64,000 bases of DNA. Source: Congeria kusceri (Eukaryota > Mollusca > Bivalvia > Myida > Dreissenidae). The stretch lies in contig CM051029.1 in the NCBI GenBank assembly GCA_027627225.1, positions 13,874,523 through 13,938,522 of the forward strand, written 5' to 3'. The translations under genes and the position numbers were made by a program. Of this stretch, positions 10,462 to 24,503 are shown piece by piece (the stretch's first letter is position 1; each line of letters opens with the position of its first letter). The notes beneath the pieces were generated by a model that was not told the DNA's origin, did not search any database, and worked only from the letters and a program-made list of their open reading frames with translations.

Positions 10462-13400
10462 TGAACAATTCTGAAATGAATGTTAATGTGTGATGACGGA
10501 TGCGTGCATAAGAGAGTCAAGAAACAACTCGGCTACATATAAATCAACTATCCTGTTTTACATATTTTGCGTTTAATGTAAATGTGTGCATATCTTAACT
10601 TTATACATACTAATATCTTCTATTGAAATAATGCTTCTACATATTTTCTAAAATTGAAAGGACCTGTCAGACATTGGTTAAAATGACACAGGTAGTATAA
10701 AATACCAACGGCGTATGTGTGCCTAGTATTCAGGTACAGTGGGGCTAGGGATTTTGTTCCCCAAATTAGGGTTTACTAAGGGATTAATTTGAATGGCGAA
10801 TTTTTAGGGATTAATCTCTAATAATCCCGTTTTCAGCGGGTTTTTAGAGGTTGTTTGGGTTTTTAGCGGTTATTAGGGATTATTAGAGATGCTAGAGTAC
10901 TGCGCATGCGTAGGGGGGAAACGTTGGGGTTCATGAAGTAAGCTAAACATATACTTTTTACTGCGCATGCGTAGGGCAGAAAAGGCGTGGTTTATATAAT
11001 GGACCACTGTTGCAGCAGATGAATTGGCTTGGGTTATTTATGAGCGCAATCGTTAACCAACGAAGTTGATTGCGTTCAGCGATAACCCCGCCCACTAATT
11101 ATGCGATTACAAATTATATTTATTTTACATAGATAATACTTATGCTAACAAACAATATGTTGTAATTGATTTGCCCATCTGTGTTTTAAAAACAGTGGTT
11201 ACATGTATAAAAACTGATTTTTTTTCGCAAGATTCCTGTTACAAATATGTTATTATTATATTTTTTATTTTAAAATTAAATTTATTTCTGATGATTTCAT
11301 TTTCGCTGAGTGTTCAGATATTATGTTTCTTTAGATGATATGTAATACACAAATGAAAAAAAAGGTTTCAATAACTAAAAACAAATTAATTTATTGATTC
11401 TAAGAAAAGAAACAGTTAATTAATTACATATTTGATATCAAAATCACTAAACTCGTAAATTCAAAATATATTTAAATAGCATTAAGAACATTAACAAATA
11501 CACTATAACTGCACTGTATGGAATGAATTCACAAATATATTGTAACTTATAAATTGAATAAAATTCTTTAAAAATGAGCAATTGGCTTATATTAAAATAT
11601 GAATTGTATAGCCACTATTTAAAAAAAAATCATTGTGTAGCTAAATAATTCGAAAAAAAGACATGTTTAAAATAACCAGACCATATAAATATCAAAATGT
11701 TACTTAAATGGTTATTATAGTTTAAATAAAGGGGAAAGTGACATGTCGACAAACATGCGGTATTTATTGTTCGTGTATTTATCGAGAAATTAGTTTTCCG
11801 GTTTTCAGTAGTATTAAACTGATTCATGTGTTAAAACTGAAGACTGTCGTTAACACAGTCATATTACTTTATAACAATACTGTGTAAAACTCTGTCCTGT
11901 TTTAAGTTGACACATGTTTTTCATGAATTGTGTGAACATTTTAGACACATTAATGCGCGCTTGCATTGTCATCAATTCGTGTTTGCGTCGCGTGAATAAT
12001 AAAATTCGGATAGGCGTTTCGGATTTCGATTTTATTATGCGCGATTCGAAATTAATTACAAGGAATAATATTATATTTTTATACAGAAATGGCATATTTT
12101 ACATATGGATATAACACATTATGAATGTTAACAACAATGAAAAAGCTGAGTTAATTACGTTTATGGCGGTACTTAAATGTACGAAAACGTAGATAATTTA
12201 ATTAAATGATATTTTCCAAGTAATCTGCACATGTATTTCATGTAAATCCTTTCTTCTGGTAGAAAAAAAAAACGCGCGACAATTATGCTGTCATGTACAA
12301 TGTCACGTCATTCGCATGGAAAACGTGGGTGCATTTATTGCTTTATAAAAACTGTGACGCGCAGAGAGCATTTACTTTTGTATAAAAGTTTCGTACCCCA
12401 TAACAAACACAAATGCTTTTCTATAACACAGTTGCGCAAATGCACGATTTTTAATACTCGTAATACAATAAATAAAAGGAGAATATAAACGATACTTATA
12501 GATATATAACAACAGTACAGTAATCTCTGAAACAAAGATTGGAAATTCCCGTCTGTGGAAGGAAGGAATTGCTTATTTACCCTCTTTAGCGCCCCCGATG
12601 TGGAGCCGAAAAAAAGTATTTCAATCGGCATTTCATTAACAGCAAGGTATCAATATGACATAGCGTGATATAAAGTATACATTTTCTCGCCTGAGTATGC
12701 GTCCCATATTCTTCAGAAGTGGTCCACTGTTGTCATTTATGAGCCTAATCCGGTACTAATACACGTGTTTATTGCAACAAACAAGTTGGAGGCCCCTACA
12801 CTGGGGATCTGCCAGCTTGGTCATTTTACTGCAAAATTGACACGTACTTTGTGTAAAACCCGATTCTCGATATTTTTTCAAAATTGTACTTGCGCGAAGT
12901 TAAGACCGCGCGAATATGTCGGCGATTGCAAGTGCGCACAATTTGTACCCGTGAATTTAAGTGATTCCAAAGCAAACGATCGTACATACACACTTCTAAC
13001 GACATGACCATAGAATATAAGGATCAAGCTCGGCAATAAAGAAAAGCAAATAAAAAAAAAACACACACAACATATTTAAGGACAAAAGGTACACAGTGAT
13101 GCGGTAGGGGCAATTACGCACACAGCCACGTGCACACACAATTGGTCGCGTGCTAAATGAGATACACATTTATTAAACTGTTATGTATGCATATTTACTT
13201 TCAATACGAATTCATAATCATCCTATTTAACAAACGTACACCGACTATAATACAGTGTAACTGATTTACTGAACTGGCAGTTTTTAGAGATGAAATTTTA
13301 AGCGACAAATATTTATTTTGCCCATCGAGTAAAGGAGACCTTAATCTGTATATGTATTACGCGGTGAGCATTCCTATATAACAATCGAAAATAACAAACT

Positions 13401-15755
13401 ACTTGAAACACTCATAAAGCCCGCAAAGATAGATTTAAACGGTTTGAGACAGTTGATAGGTTTATATACAACCTAAAAAAAATTAAAATAAAACCACAGA
13501 CAACGGCCATTTGTATTAACGTAGAAGTACATAAAACAGTGCAACCCTTGTGATGCATCTTTTTATTTTAAAAAGATGCATCAAGGCCACCGATAATCTT
13601 TATGCAATTCCAAAAACAAAGAGGCACTTTTTGATAATCGAAACGCGAAAGAGAAAATACCTCTTCTTTGGAGTGAAACGTATGATAAAAATGATGTTTT
13701 GTAATCACCCTGACTGTCTACATACAATTAGGGAGAATGATACCAATGAAATATGCAAAGAAGTGTGATTAAAATTAATTAATAGTAGGTTGTTCAAAAA
13801 TTCCATGACTTCCAACATACTATTTAGAAGAAAGATACAAAAGAACAATGCACATTTTGCAAACAAAGTCAGTACTTATTTACAGTTAAAAACAGTTTAC
13901 AATATAACGAAATTCTCTTGCAGCACTGGTTATTCGATTTAAACCAGGATACCACAAATGATAGATCTCGCGGCCGTAACATAAATAAACATTGTAAGGT
14001 TTTTATAAACAATGTCAACCCAAATAGTACAGTGGGTTAAAATGCAAGTGAGAAAATTATCAAACACGAATCGAGACAGTTAAATCACTAATTTATAAGT
14101 ACAGATTTCTGCATCACGTTTCACAAACGGAAAGTCATGATTCTCTCAGAACAATGTTTATCTTCTGCAAAAGTTATTGCTAAAAGTTTTTTAATTACAA
14201 CTTTTCTGCGCTGAAATGTTTTTATTTTTCATCTTGGTGTTTAGAGCACAACGTTTCTAAGTGATTTTGAAACTTACTAAAATTACCTCTTGAGAGTATG
14301 TACTTGACATTTAATAATATTTTCCTTTTTAATAACATGATTGCAATACAATTTGCAAAACAATGAAACATAGGAATTTGTCGCAATCAACATTTGCCTG
14401 TTTTTAAATCAAGGTATATTTCACAGAGGTTCTGAATGACATGTTAAATATGTTGAAAAGCATTCACAAGTAGATAAATTGTTATGTTTCTTAAAAGTTA
14501 AATGGATCAAAATTATATAGTTCCACATATGTGAAAACAGCGCTTTGAATGATACACTTTTAAGATAATTACTTTAATAATTGTATGACAAGACAATGAC
14601 TGTATTTTAGCTATGGTGATATAATAATGCCATTTCAAATTTTGTTGAACCGTAGAAATAGCAAATTTAGTTGCTTGTATTGTTCCCATCTTTTTTGTCA
14701 ACGATATTTTTTTTTCTGTTCCTCCGTTAATCTGGTCAACCTGCCGCCGACATTCTAACAGCTTGCAAAAACAATGCCGGAATAAAATGTACTACTCAGT
14801 ACCTCGGTTACAAAACAACAAGAACTGTGCGGACACCCACACGAAATAATGGTCCCCCACCCTGGCTCCGAGCACGTTACTATTTAGTCTGCCCGCTAAA
14901 ATTGCATTTTGAAATTAAATTATATAACGGACCAGTGATTTTTATAAACGCGAAGATTAAAATTATTTATATAAGGTGTAACATTTTCAAAAAGTTGTAT
15001 AGTTGGGCAAAGGTACACGTATTTTTGTTTATTATGATCGACATATACAGAACCGTACAGTTGCCGTTTCTAACACATATAAAAGAAGATTCCCATGAAG
15101 GAAATTTCCTATCCTATTGTATCGGCATTTAATAATCGATACCATCACATGATAATTACTTATATCTTTAGATTTACTTGACATTAAATAGTAACTACGT
15201 GTGGGCCGGATGATACATAAGTAAAAATCGAGATCAACAGCATATTAAAAGAACTTGAATTAATTGTGATTCCATTTGTACGCATTTTGTAAGATAGTAA
15301 TAAATAACTATTCTAGACATTGAAGGTTCCTAATCATTTCCATGTATTACCTACTTTACTACATAAATGGTAATTATGCGTGTTTTACTGTTTACCACTT
15401 TGTTGAAACAAGCTCCTCCGAACCGGCAACATTTCGTGATGTTTCATGGTTTTGTATCCTTATGTTGCCATAACCATTAATCAAACGGGAAGCAACCTGC
15501 GCAGACCGTTGCACAATGTAACTTAATGGTCAATTTTATCTTCGCAAAAATGCAATGTTCACAAGCATCATTACAAAAACAATTTTTATTTATTAAGGTT
15601 AAATTGGACATGTGTTCGAATGTAATTTCCAATTCTCTGACTGCTACTGCAGAGCCCACATTAATTGTTCTATTATGAGGCTGTTTTGAGTCACACCCAT
15701 CGTATGTTAGTTTTCATGTTAAATAAAATATTTAATTGTTGTTGTTTTTGGTTTA
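10462..15755. other. long AT-rich stretch without recognisable genes
   Basis: No supported coding sequence on either strand. Points of note: a segment rich in 'ttagggattaat' at about 10740-10890; two copies of ACTGCGCATGCGTAGGG at 10899-10915 and 10960-10976, just before a TATATAA at about 10995; and a short inverted repeat at about 11043-11076. From 11100 to 15750 I see only AT-rich DNA with short ORFs lacking any domain signature. Confidence 0.55.
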
Positions 15756-15824
15756 TTATTGGAAGTAGGTAATAAAGGTGATAGTTTGTTGGCATTTAGG
15801 ATAGTCACATTGTTTTCCCTCAGT

Positions 15825-16246
15825 ATAGGGAGCAACATTTTGAACTGAATTTTCCAACGTTTCTCCCTCTACTTTGGTAGGACAATTTGACTGCTCCCAA
15901 ATGCCAATATAATACATGCATATCATTGTATGTAAATATAGCTCCATGGTATTTTACTGCATTTTAAACACACACGCATAATAAATGTGCGATTGTCCCA
16001 TCAACCGTCAATAGAAATTGTCTATAGTTATTGCTGTTTTATAATTTAACTATGTTTTTCTTAGTTCCCATAATATCGTGAAGAACAGGTATAATTATAA
16101 CATATCTTAATAGAGCGACAATGCACTAACCATGCAAGCAAATAGCATAACATTATTAAACATACCACTGGAAAAAGGAAGCGATAAATCAACTTACCTT
16201 CAAAGGTCAACACGACAAAAACCAACACAAATATAAAGTAGAACAT
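15825..16246 (-). CDS. candidate small secreted peptide gene, two exons
   Basis: On the minus strand an ATG at 16246 opens a 15-16 residue very hydrophobic leader (F, V, L rich, ending LTFE). It is followed by a consensus donor (GAAG|GTAAGT) at about 16200, which leaves phase 1. A downstream acceptor (AATGCAG) at about 15958 restores an open phase-1 frame of about 45 codons ending in a CC pair before the stop. The reading in an alternative frame of the same exon (Cys-containing, ending before an AATAAA at about 15746) is also open. No homology is recognised. Only the leader/donor combination argues for a real exon. Confidence 0.3.
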
Positions 16247-16249
16247 CGA

Positions 16250-19050
16250 AACGGCTTAAATCCCCTTCATATGTTAAATTTACGTAATATAATGACAATC
16301 CTAAATGCGAATGAGACTTGGTATTTATAGATAATATCCACTAAATGTGTCAGTGTTTTGTCTGTTTATCTGCAACATATATGCACACGGTGTGCACAGA
16401 ACACTGAGTTATTTAAATTGTCAAACCAGTGTGTACACTATCTCAAAATTAAACTTCCGCATTTATTTAGAGCACTCATTTCATGTGGACTGTTTTTAAG
16501 TTCTAGTATGCATTGGTTTATAGGCTTATCGAATATGCTTCGGCTAAGTACACGTTACAGGTGTATCTGCGAGTCGAACTGAATTCGAAAAAACAAACAT
16601 GCATGTACACTCAATGTATTCATGTAAATCGTGTATGGCTGACAATCATGGAGATTTAAGTTACAGTGTCACTTCATCTAGACAGGTATATGACAGGTTT
16701 GCGACTCAACATTTTTAAAGAGTACTGCGTATTCTTATGTAGTTTTAAAAAGTCGTGTGTTTTTGCATGGCTCAAAATCAAGCGTAGCTGGAGGCACGAT
16801 TCTTGCATATTATTGCGTTAACTAGCGCAAAACGTAGGCCGTCCTATGTGATGCCCTATTCTGTTGTTACGAATTCTGACATTCACTAAGTCGTACGTCG
16901 ACGTAACAAAGGACCTATTTAGCCCTGCGTTAACGTGCGTTGGTGTCATACATTGCGATACATAGCTCCTGCGTCGACGTGAACATTATTGTGCTGTCCT
17001 GCGTCGCCGCAAGTGTCGCTGTGTCCATGTATGTCTACGCCTACGCCGAGAACACCCGCGCTTCGTATGGAACTGCTGAAATTAATTTGATAACGTCTGG
17101 AAACCCATTTTTTATAGTTATTAATATAATAGTTAATTCAATATGTGTTACCCTGATTGGGACTGATAGTAGTAACATTGATATATTTGTTACTGCCTAC
17201 TGTATTAAATGACCTAATAAATACCAGTGACAATACCGGTATCTGAGCTGAAAAGACCGTTCCATCTAAGAATACAATAATGAATTCTTAATTTTATTTC
17301 AGAGTTCATATATTACCATTAAAATAATAAACCCATGCACATTATTTAATAGGGACAACACATTAATTATAACCAGCAAAATGTTTTGCGCGCTGTTTCT
17401 AATGCAATGTTCTATTTGTTCAGTACGCTGTGCAGATACAGTGTGTGACTGAGCTTACTAGTGAACATATTTGTAAGAGCATATTTATCCAAATATCTGT
17501 TTCAATTATGTTTCCCTATAATAATTGTTGTAACATGCTTTTGCAACGTTTTAGTTCATAAATGTTCTTATCTGTCTGGCTTCTGAGTGTGAATTATTGC
17601 CGCCCTGATAATTACTATATTGTAACATTGCATCCCAGAGATAATGGTAATGTGTAGTGTCGCCCTTGTGGCAACTAGGAAAATGCGTGAGAATAAAATT
17701 GCTCGACAAAAAAGACGAAATAATGAACAGGTATATATATCAGGAGACAATCTGTGTGTTACGCTAAATCGTACGTCGGAATAGAAAACAACTTATGACA
17801 ACGCAGATTATGATGCGCTGACGTCTGTAGCATAAAACTACATGTCAACGTTGGCTTACGTCACTCCGTGTGGTCCATCGTCCTAAACGTACGATAACTT
17901 ACGTCAACCTACGGCGAGTTGAACTGCGTTGTCTTTCAATACGACTTGCGTTGGCGCAAGACAAACGCAGGGCCAACGCAGCACTTAATTGTTGTTTTGT
18001 TTTTGTCTCCCAAGTCTTGCAACTTGGTATAATATGTCTGAATTCGTAAGAGTCCTGCGACTCGAAAGTCTACGATTCATTGTGACTGGGGCTTATCCAA
18101 CAGATAAATAGATAAAACGTCCTGACACTTATTTAACGCGTGAACACGTGTGCTTTAATGCGAAGTGTTAATGTGTAGCATTTCATTCCACCAATGCTTT
18201 CTGAATTTGTCCTCTAAGTTACACTAGTACACTTTATTACTCGTGTTTCCTGCGATTGAAAAACACTGCCATTGAAAAGAAACCGGACATGTTGAACGTT
18301 CACATAATTTTTAAAATGAACTATTTTAATATTTGGTTGTTGTTTATCCCATGTATAAGCAGACAGCAGCCAAGCAAATTATTGGAATAAAAAGCTTTCT
18401 CAACAACAACGTCAATGGCAGGTCTTTGAAAACATCAATTATTTAAAAAGACAGATGAGTAAACAGAAAACAGACGTATAAAAACATAATAATGCTTTAT
18501 TGAATTAGGATCGAACGTCAATGCTGACAGAAATCACATGAGATTGTATCAATACGTCTTACGATATACATACATGACGCACTGTGTTTTATGTATGTCG
18601 ACAATATTTCAAAAGAAAAAAATACAACCCTACTCATTGTAAAATGAAGTTAAATAATGATAAATATTTTGACTTGTATAATTTAATTCGTTACGCCTAT
18701 TTTATATTGATACACTTTTAATTATTTACTGAACTTTTAAAGAACCAAACGTATATGTATTTAGTGTTAGTAAACTGTCAGTATAAACGTTATATGTGCA
18801 TATATTCATTACAAAGCAATCAGCTCATGTATGTTGATATAAATTCAATGTGCATGGTATAATTCATTCGGCCCATTCTTCAGTATTTTATTCGTACATT
18901 TCATATCCGGATTAGCAACATACGGCTAAACTCACTCAATACAATTCAAATACTTTAACATAATGAAACTACAATAAACATCACGATTTCCTACAAGTAT
19001 ATTATGTATAATACTTCTTTTATCATCCGAAGATCCGTTTATGCAATGAT
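16250..19050. other. non-coding stretch; two ACG-rich segments
   Basis: No gene recognised. Segments at about 16790-17060 and 17760-17990 are unusually rich in CpG and in TACGTCGACGTAA / CTGCGTTGGCG-like words compared with the AT-rich surroundings. They could be the two ends of one old transposon (about 1.2 kb), but I could not define terminal repeats. Confidence 0.45.
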
Positions 19051-19054
19051 TAAT

Positions 19055-19265
19055 GTTGCATTTATCACCCAATAGTTCAACTACGTTCTGTATGATATTT
19101 TATATATCAGCCAACAATTCAAGTCAGTTATGCACTTTATTTCATATTTCACCAATAATTTCAATTCAATAATGCATAATATTTCAAATTTCACCCAATA
19201 ACTCAATTGCTTATGCATGAGATTCTGTATATCACGCAGTAATTCAATTAAATATTGAACTATGT
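19055..19265. repeat. minisatellite, unit about 53 bp, four copies
   Basis: Four imperfect units, each with 'atttcacccaata.ttcaa' followed by 'tatgcatgatatt.ta'. Starts are near 19060, 19110, 19150 and 19190. No coding content. Confidence 0.65.
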
Positions 19266-20980
19266 ACGATAATGTAAAAGGGCAAAAATCCTCTTCTTAT
19301 ATTTAATTACACACATCGTTTTACACCCCTGTATATGAGCGCGATTAGTTATACTATCTGGATAGCATATAAAAAGGTGAAACGTGTTTAAAGAGAGGAT
19401 CTTTGTTTATTTCAGTATAAGTTCTTTTTTCCCATGAGTGTTCATAAAAAAACACAACGCCACTCGTGAAAACATTAGGTTTTCTATGTCCGCAAATAAC
19501 ACATAAAACCATCTTTCATGGAAATCAACATTGTAATGCATGTTTTAAGAAAAAACATAAATGTTTGTGTATTCTGACGTTAGGAATGATCCCAATATTA
19601 TGACCTATTATTATGTTGGCCAAATAGTGCCATACGTCGTTGTCGCTATATGATATTTTATTGAAGTTAATATTTCGTTTGCTGTTCTTTACGAAAGCCG
19701 ATAAGTACAATGCCGATTATTTTATTTACTGCTACTTGTATGATATTTATATACAAATAGTCCGTGTTATGTTGTATTTTCACTCAAGAGAACACAATCA
19801 AATTGCATACTTTGTTCCAACAGTGGAAATATCAAATCGTATTCCACCAATAACATTTTATATATTTACTGTAAAGCATAACATAAAAAAAACAAATGGG
19901 TATAAGGAGTGTATTATTACATGTAGCAATGTAGACCATAACGTCAGGCATGTCTCACCACGCGTCAAAATGTCATTATGCCAATGCGTTTGTATTGCTC
20001 AAACAATACGTACACTATGTGTACGTGGCGTGCTGAAAGTATGAGCCCGAAATAGTTCAAACTGTTCTTAGTTTATAGCAGCCAGGTACTCGCCTTTATG
20101 TTACATTTAACCTGTGCAACTTGATATCGCCTTTTGGAAATATTCGCACACGAAATATTTGGTATCGATTTGTACTCCGTGTCTTTATATTTAAAGCTTC
20201 TTTCTGTGCAACCAGTACGTCCTATATTGTGCTTCAATATAATTGTTTCAAATTGTTGAACTAAACTCGTGCACTACGGTTATTTAGCTGACATATATGA
20301 CATGTATTTGTTATATATCGACAGTAATGTCAATGTATTGCATTGGGTGTTTGAAAGTGATGTTATAATCAATATATTTCATTGAATGGGTACACATTTG
20401 TATATGGACATATATAAGAGACAGCAGGGTTTGTTTAAGAATATTCGTGCCACACACAAATCAGGCAGGCTAACGTGCGCGTTTAGTGTGGGCTCCTTTT
20501 GTCTAAGGTAAGTGTATTGTTCACTAAATATGACGTACACAAAATATCCCCTGTCCGTATATATACGTCTTTGCATGCATTATTCAACATTTCAATACTA
20601 CTTTTCATTATATAAGGCATGTTTTTCCTTGGATGATCACGTCTATATATCGTTTTGATAAATACCACAACTCGGTTAGTCTTGAATTTGTTTCTCAGAA
20701 AGTGAACTATTTGTTTTAACAGAGACTCATAAAATACATGTGTGTTTATTCAAAACAAAACCTGATAAAGCTTAACATAAACGCGCGTTGACAGTACGTA
20801 AACTTATATCATAAATAATGGCACCGGATAATTTCTTCTCTGTCGATGAACAGGCTCAGAATTGTATTAGTCTACAGATATCAACCTTGCATTTTTTGAA
20901 TCTCAACACATGGTCATGGACATCAAAACTCTCATGTTTAAATTAAAAGGTCATCAAAACGGTGTTTTAATTATTCTTAT
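19266..20980. other. non-coding stretch
   Basis: It contains one 134-codon open frame (19640-20044, plus). That frame has no domain pattern, no compositional difference from its surroundings and no good splice or start context, so I do not call it a gene. Nothing else recognised. Confidence 0.5.
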
Positions 20981-20982
20981 CT

Positions 20983-21062
20983 ATGTTCAAAACTAACTCC
21001 ATTTTGTTATTACTTCTGACTCTAGCAAATACATCTTCTCAACGCCATAGTCAGACGACGTG
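20983..21062 (+). CDS. possible signal-peptide exon upstream of the Ig exons
   Basis: ATG at 20983 begins MFKTNSILLLLLTLANTSSQ. This is a textbook secretory signal: a positive charge, a run of hydrophobic residues and a small-residue cleavage region. It lies on the same strand and 2.1 kb upstream of the first Ig-like exon, so it may be the leader of that gene. I could not find a strong donor directly after it, and the frame continues into meaningless sequence. The assignment is tentative. Confidence 0.3.
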
Positions 21063-23184
21063 GTGGATGGTTCGATCACACCACTTGCCCATTCACTTGC
21101 AATGTTCACCATTCACTTGCATGCACTGCTTTACCTACACAGGTGTTCAAGGATACGATCGCCACTGGTCCAAGCGAGTGATAATACTACACCTGAATTG
21201 TTTATGAAACAAATGTCAATGTACCGTGTAAGTCAATGGTACCACAGCTCTAGCATAGTGATCATGTAGCAAACTTCCGTGCTGAATGCGTTAGAAAAAA
21301 TAATCATTCTCTGAAGGTGTCTTAACCTAATGCACGACATTTATTCGGCCAGGTTCCCATTATGGTGCGATCCGTCACGAACGCCACGATTGGTTACTCG
21401 TAGCTTATTATGGTCTTTCTCTTAGATTTTAGAATTGGGTACGATGTGATGCGAGTCCATACGTTTAGAAATGATGTTTGCGCCCTGTTGATATATGGTA
21501 ACGATTTGCCATTTACAGGTGTCACGATCTGACACGGTCTGATCTCCAGTTTAGATACGATACTAGTACATACGTCCGTAGGTAGCAATGGTGTAGTGAA
21601 TTATTACCAGCAAACACTTCTGCAAATAGTCCGCATTTTCACCCCCCAATGCTTACCATCGTCATTATTAACTTTAGTACCAGGTGATACTTGGCAGAAA
21701 TGTAAGACTTACAAACATTCTGCAAACCAAATAAAACATGAAGTTAAAATACATAATATAAGTATTGTGTACGTACAAGTGATACTTTTATGGAATTATT
21801 ATATTTATATTTTTTTGTAAAATTATATGTTGTTCGTTTAAACAACTGTTATTTGTTGAAGATGATAAAAATATTACATGTCTTATTGTAGCATTTTGTT
21901 TTGACAGTATTGCGTTATTCTTTATAACGAAATATCTTAATATAGTGGATCCGTTTAATATCGTTTTGATTACATTGATGAAATCGATGCTCTTAAAAAT
22001 CAAAATAATAATTATTATTATTACAATGTCTTAAACATGTGCAATCAAGACAATTTAGCGAGTCTCGTTTGTATTTGAGCGTGCCTCTGAATGTTGCTTT
22101 GTTGCTCTGGTTACCGTCAAACCAATTCGTGCTAAATACATAGCCCTAGGAATTCATATCTACAACGGATGCAGGTGAAGTTTAAGACCAGTTATATTTC
22201 ACAACACATAACCCCTTTAATCAATGCATGTACCTCCCAGTGTACTAGTATCTTGTTGATGCCCTAGATTACTAGCGTCGACATAAATTATTAAACTTGC
22301 AAACCTTTTAAGTCAGTATTTGCCAAGATATTTGAGCATGTGTAGATTGCTTAGATTATCAGTACTCCTCCCGCTCGTTGTTGAATTTATGTGTAGGTTA
22401 TACAATTCAAATACAGACCGAATACATAAAACCAGGACACTGCTTACGTGCGGAAATTTAAATCCCTACTGTACTCACTGGTATGCGACTTAACATTCAA
22501 CAACAACAAAACAGAAACAATATAATAAAAAAACCAAACACATCGTACTTAATACACGACATTAAATAAAGTGTGTTATATATTCAGTGTGGAAATAAAA
22601 TATTGAAACGATTATGTTCTGCATTACATTCATGTGGATATGCATATTGTCACGAGTTAGTTGTAAGTTTCCACGAGGATATGCAGTTACTGAATTTTGT
22701 TTAAATTTTGTTAAATGTATATACATCGGAGTTCGTGCAATACTGCGCGCATATGATACATAAATAAACGTTCGTAACATGGAAATGAAAGTTGCACTCT
22801 TTCACGCAGTTTTTTCTTCTTCAGCAAATATTATAAATTTCCACTAGTTTGTTTTGTTAATAAAAGCTTTATTATCCGATATGTTTTATTAAAAAATACA
22901 TATTATTTAATTATTTGAATGACCAATATATCCGAAAGTGGTAATTTGAAGGAAAAAGTCAGCGTTTGAAATAGTAAAATACTATCATTAGATGCTAATT
23001 GTTAATGTTATACACAACAACAAAAAAGTGCAAACTCGAGACATTAAACGTTGTCTTGTTTAAGGTAATTATGACAAAGGTCTAATTGCAGGTAGGCAAG
23101 ATCTGTATTTATCCAGGTTAATAAGGCATACGTGTATAGACAAATATCACATATAGTTTTGAAAGTTTTGTGCTTGATTTTCAG
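21063..23184. other. non-coding stretch, possible intron
   Basis: No gene or clear repeat recognised. If the signal-like exon and the Ig exons belong to one gene, this is an intron. Confidence 0.45.
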
Positions 23185-23480
23185 CTTCCTGCGTTTATCA
23201 AAATGCTGAAAAGGGAAATCCAAACGTGCAGCTGGGTTTTCATTACAACTGGACTGACATAGAAACAATAAAAGTATTGTGCGACAAGGGACAGTCATAC
23301 TGTGGCGAATGCGTTTCTCCGTTTGCTTCTGTTTGCTCAATAACAACTTCAGTGGTTGATCTCTACACTATTTCATCATATGCAGACACTACTTCTGTAT
23401 CTTTTCTATACTAAAATTTACGAACGACACAGCAGGCGAATACAGCTGTTTCTTGGATAAGTTACGTTGCTGGTGCGTTT
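23185..23480 (+). pseudogene. immunoglobulin-like domain exon with a frameshift
   Basis: A polypyrimidine-AG acceptor (ATTTTCAG) ends at 23184 and the exon opens in phase 1, as usual for Ig-superfamily exons. It encodes several cysteines (VLCDKG, YCGECV, SVCSI). The first frame then meets a stop at 23412. The adjacent frame continues with ILKFTNDTAGEYSCF, which carries the D-x-A-x-x-Y-x-C motif of an Ig F-strand. One reading-frame change near 23405 separates the two halves. This is either a real frameshift (decayed exon) or a sequence error. The domain would be an extracellular, disulphide-bonded module of a receptor or secreted protein. Confidence 0.55.
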
Positions 23481-23914
23481 GTAGATTTTTTATATTGACT
23501 GTTTGTTTTTTTTCCAAAAAACAATTAATACTACGATAATCATTTGATAGCTAGAAAAACACCAGCATAGCACCAACATAACGAAATAACTAAAATATCG
23601 AATACATAAACAAACGCTTGCATCAACTTTTTCTTCCATATTTTAATAATGTTACTTAAAGTCACGGTCAATTTACATGAGAACCAACGATCCACAATCC
23701 ACAATACCTAATACGTGAATCTTGTATTATGAAACAAGAACCGTCACTTTAAGCAAAGTAGGCTGTGTTTCGGTAATTTAAGGATAGCCACACGATCATA
23801 AAGAGCCTAATCATGTTGGCATTCAAACAATAACGAACGCAGAAGTTGGTGGAGAATAAAACGTTGTGAATCCCCTAGAGGCTGCTTGTTAAGTGTTTAA
23901 TCAGAATTTCGTTC

Positions 23915-24350
23915 GTTACACACCTTATCATGTTGGTCAATACATATGGAACGTTGTATTTAAATATAACACAACTTCTTTACGTTGTATCTGATACATA
24001 ATTTGTTAGTTCGGACGGACAATATTGATAGTGGCAAATGAATAAAGCATATGTTAAAACACATAATTAATCTCAACATTCAAGACGCTCACAACCTGAA
24101 AGTCCATGGTCAACATTCAAAATATGCGCCACCCGTAAACTTTATCATGCTGGTCAGTAATTATGGAACGCTGTATTGAAATCTAACTCAACTTCTTGAC
24201 GTTATATATGAGACATGATTTGTAACGTTCGGACGGACGGACATGCAAACTGCAGCATCAATAGTTGCCAATAAATAACGTATATGTTATAACACATGAT
24301 CAATCACAACGCTCACAACCTGAAAGTCCATGGTCAGCATGCAAACTTTT
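23915..24350. repeat. tandem duplication, unit about 215-225 bp
   Basis: Two diverged copies share 'cttatcatgttggtcaata', 'atggaacg.tgtatt.aaat', 'ttcggacgga' and 'ctcacaacctgaaagtccat'. Corresponding points lie at about 23930/24144 and 24090/24314. No coding content. Confidence 0.75.
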
Positions 24351-24503
24351 CTCCACCAGTAAACAACTGCTTATATCCAAGATTCCCTTATTACAGTTGA
24401 ATAGTAAAATAAAGCATTATGATACACTAAGTCTGTTTCAGTGGTTGACTCGACATCACACTTAAACCTAGCGTAGATGACGTGTATATAGATAATAACA
24501 GGC

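Noticed and set aside
12335..13066. Overlapping ORFs on both strands
   Set aside because: No domain signature, and no consistent coding strand or splice context.
19640..20044. 134-codon open frame on the plus strand
   Set aside because: AT-driven composition, no domain pattern, poor start context and no splice partners.
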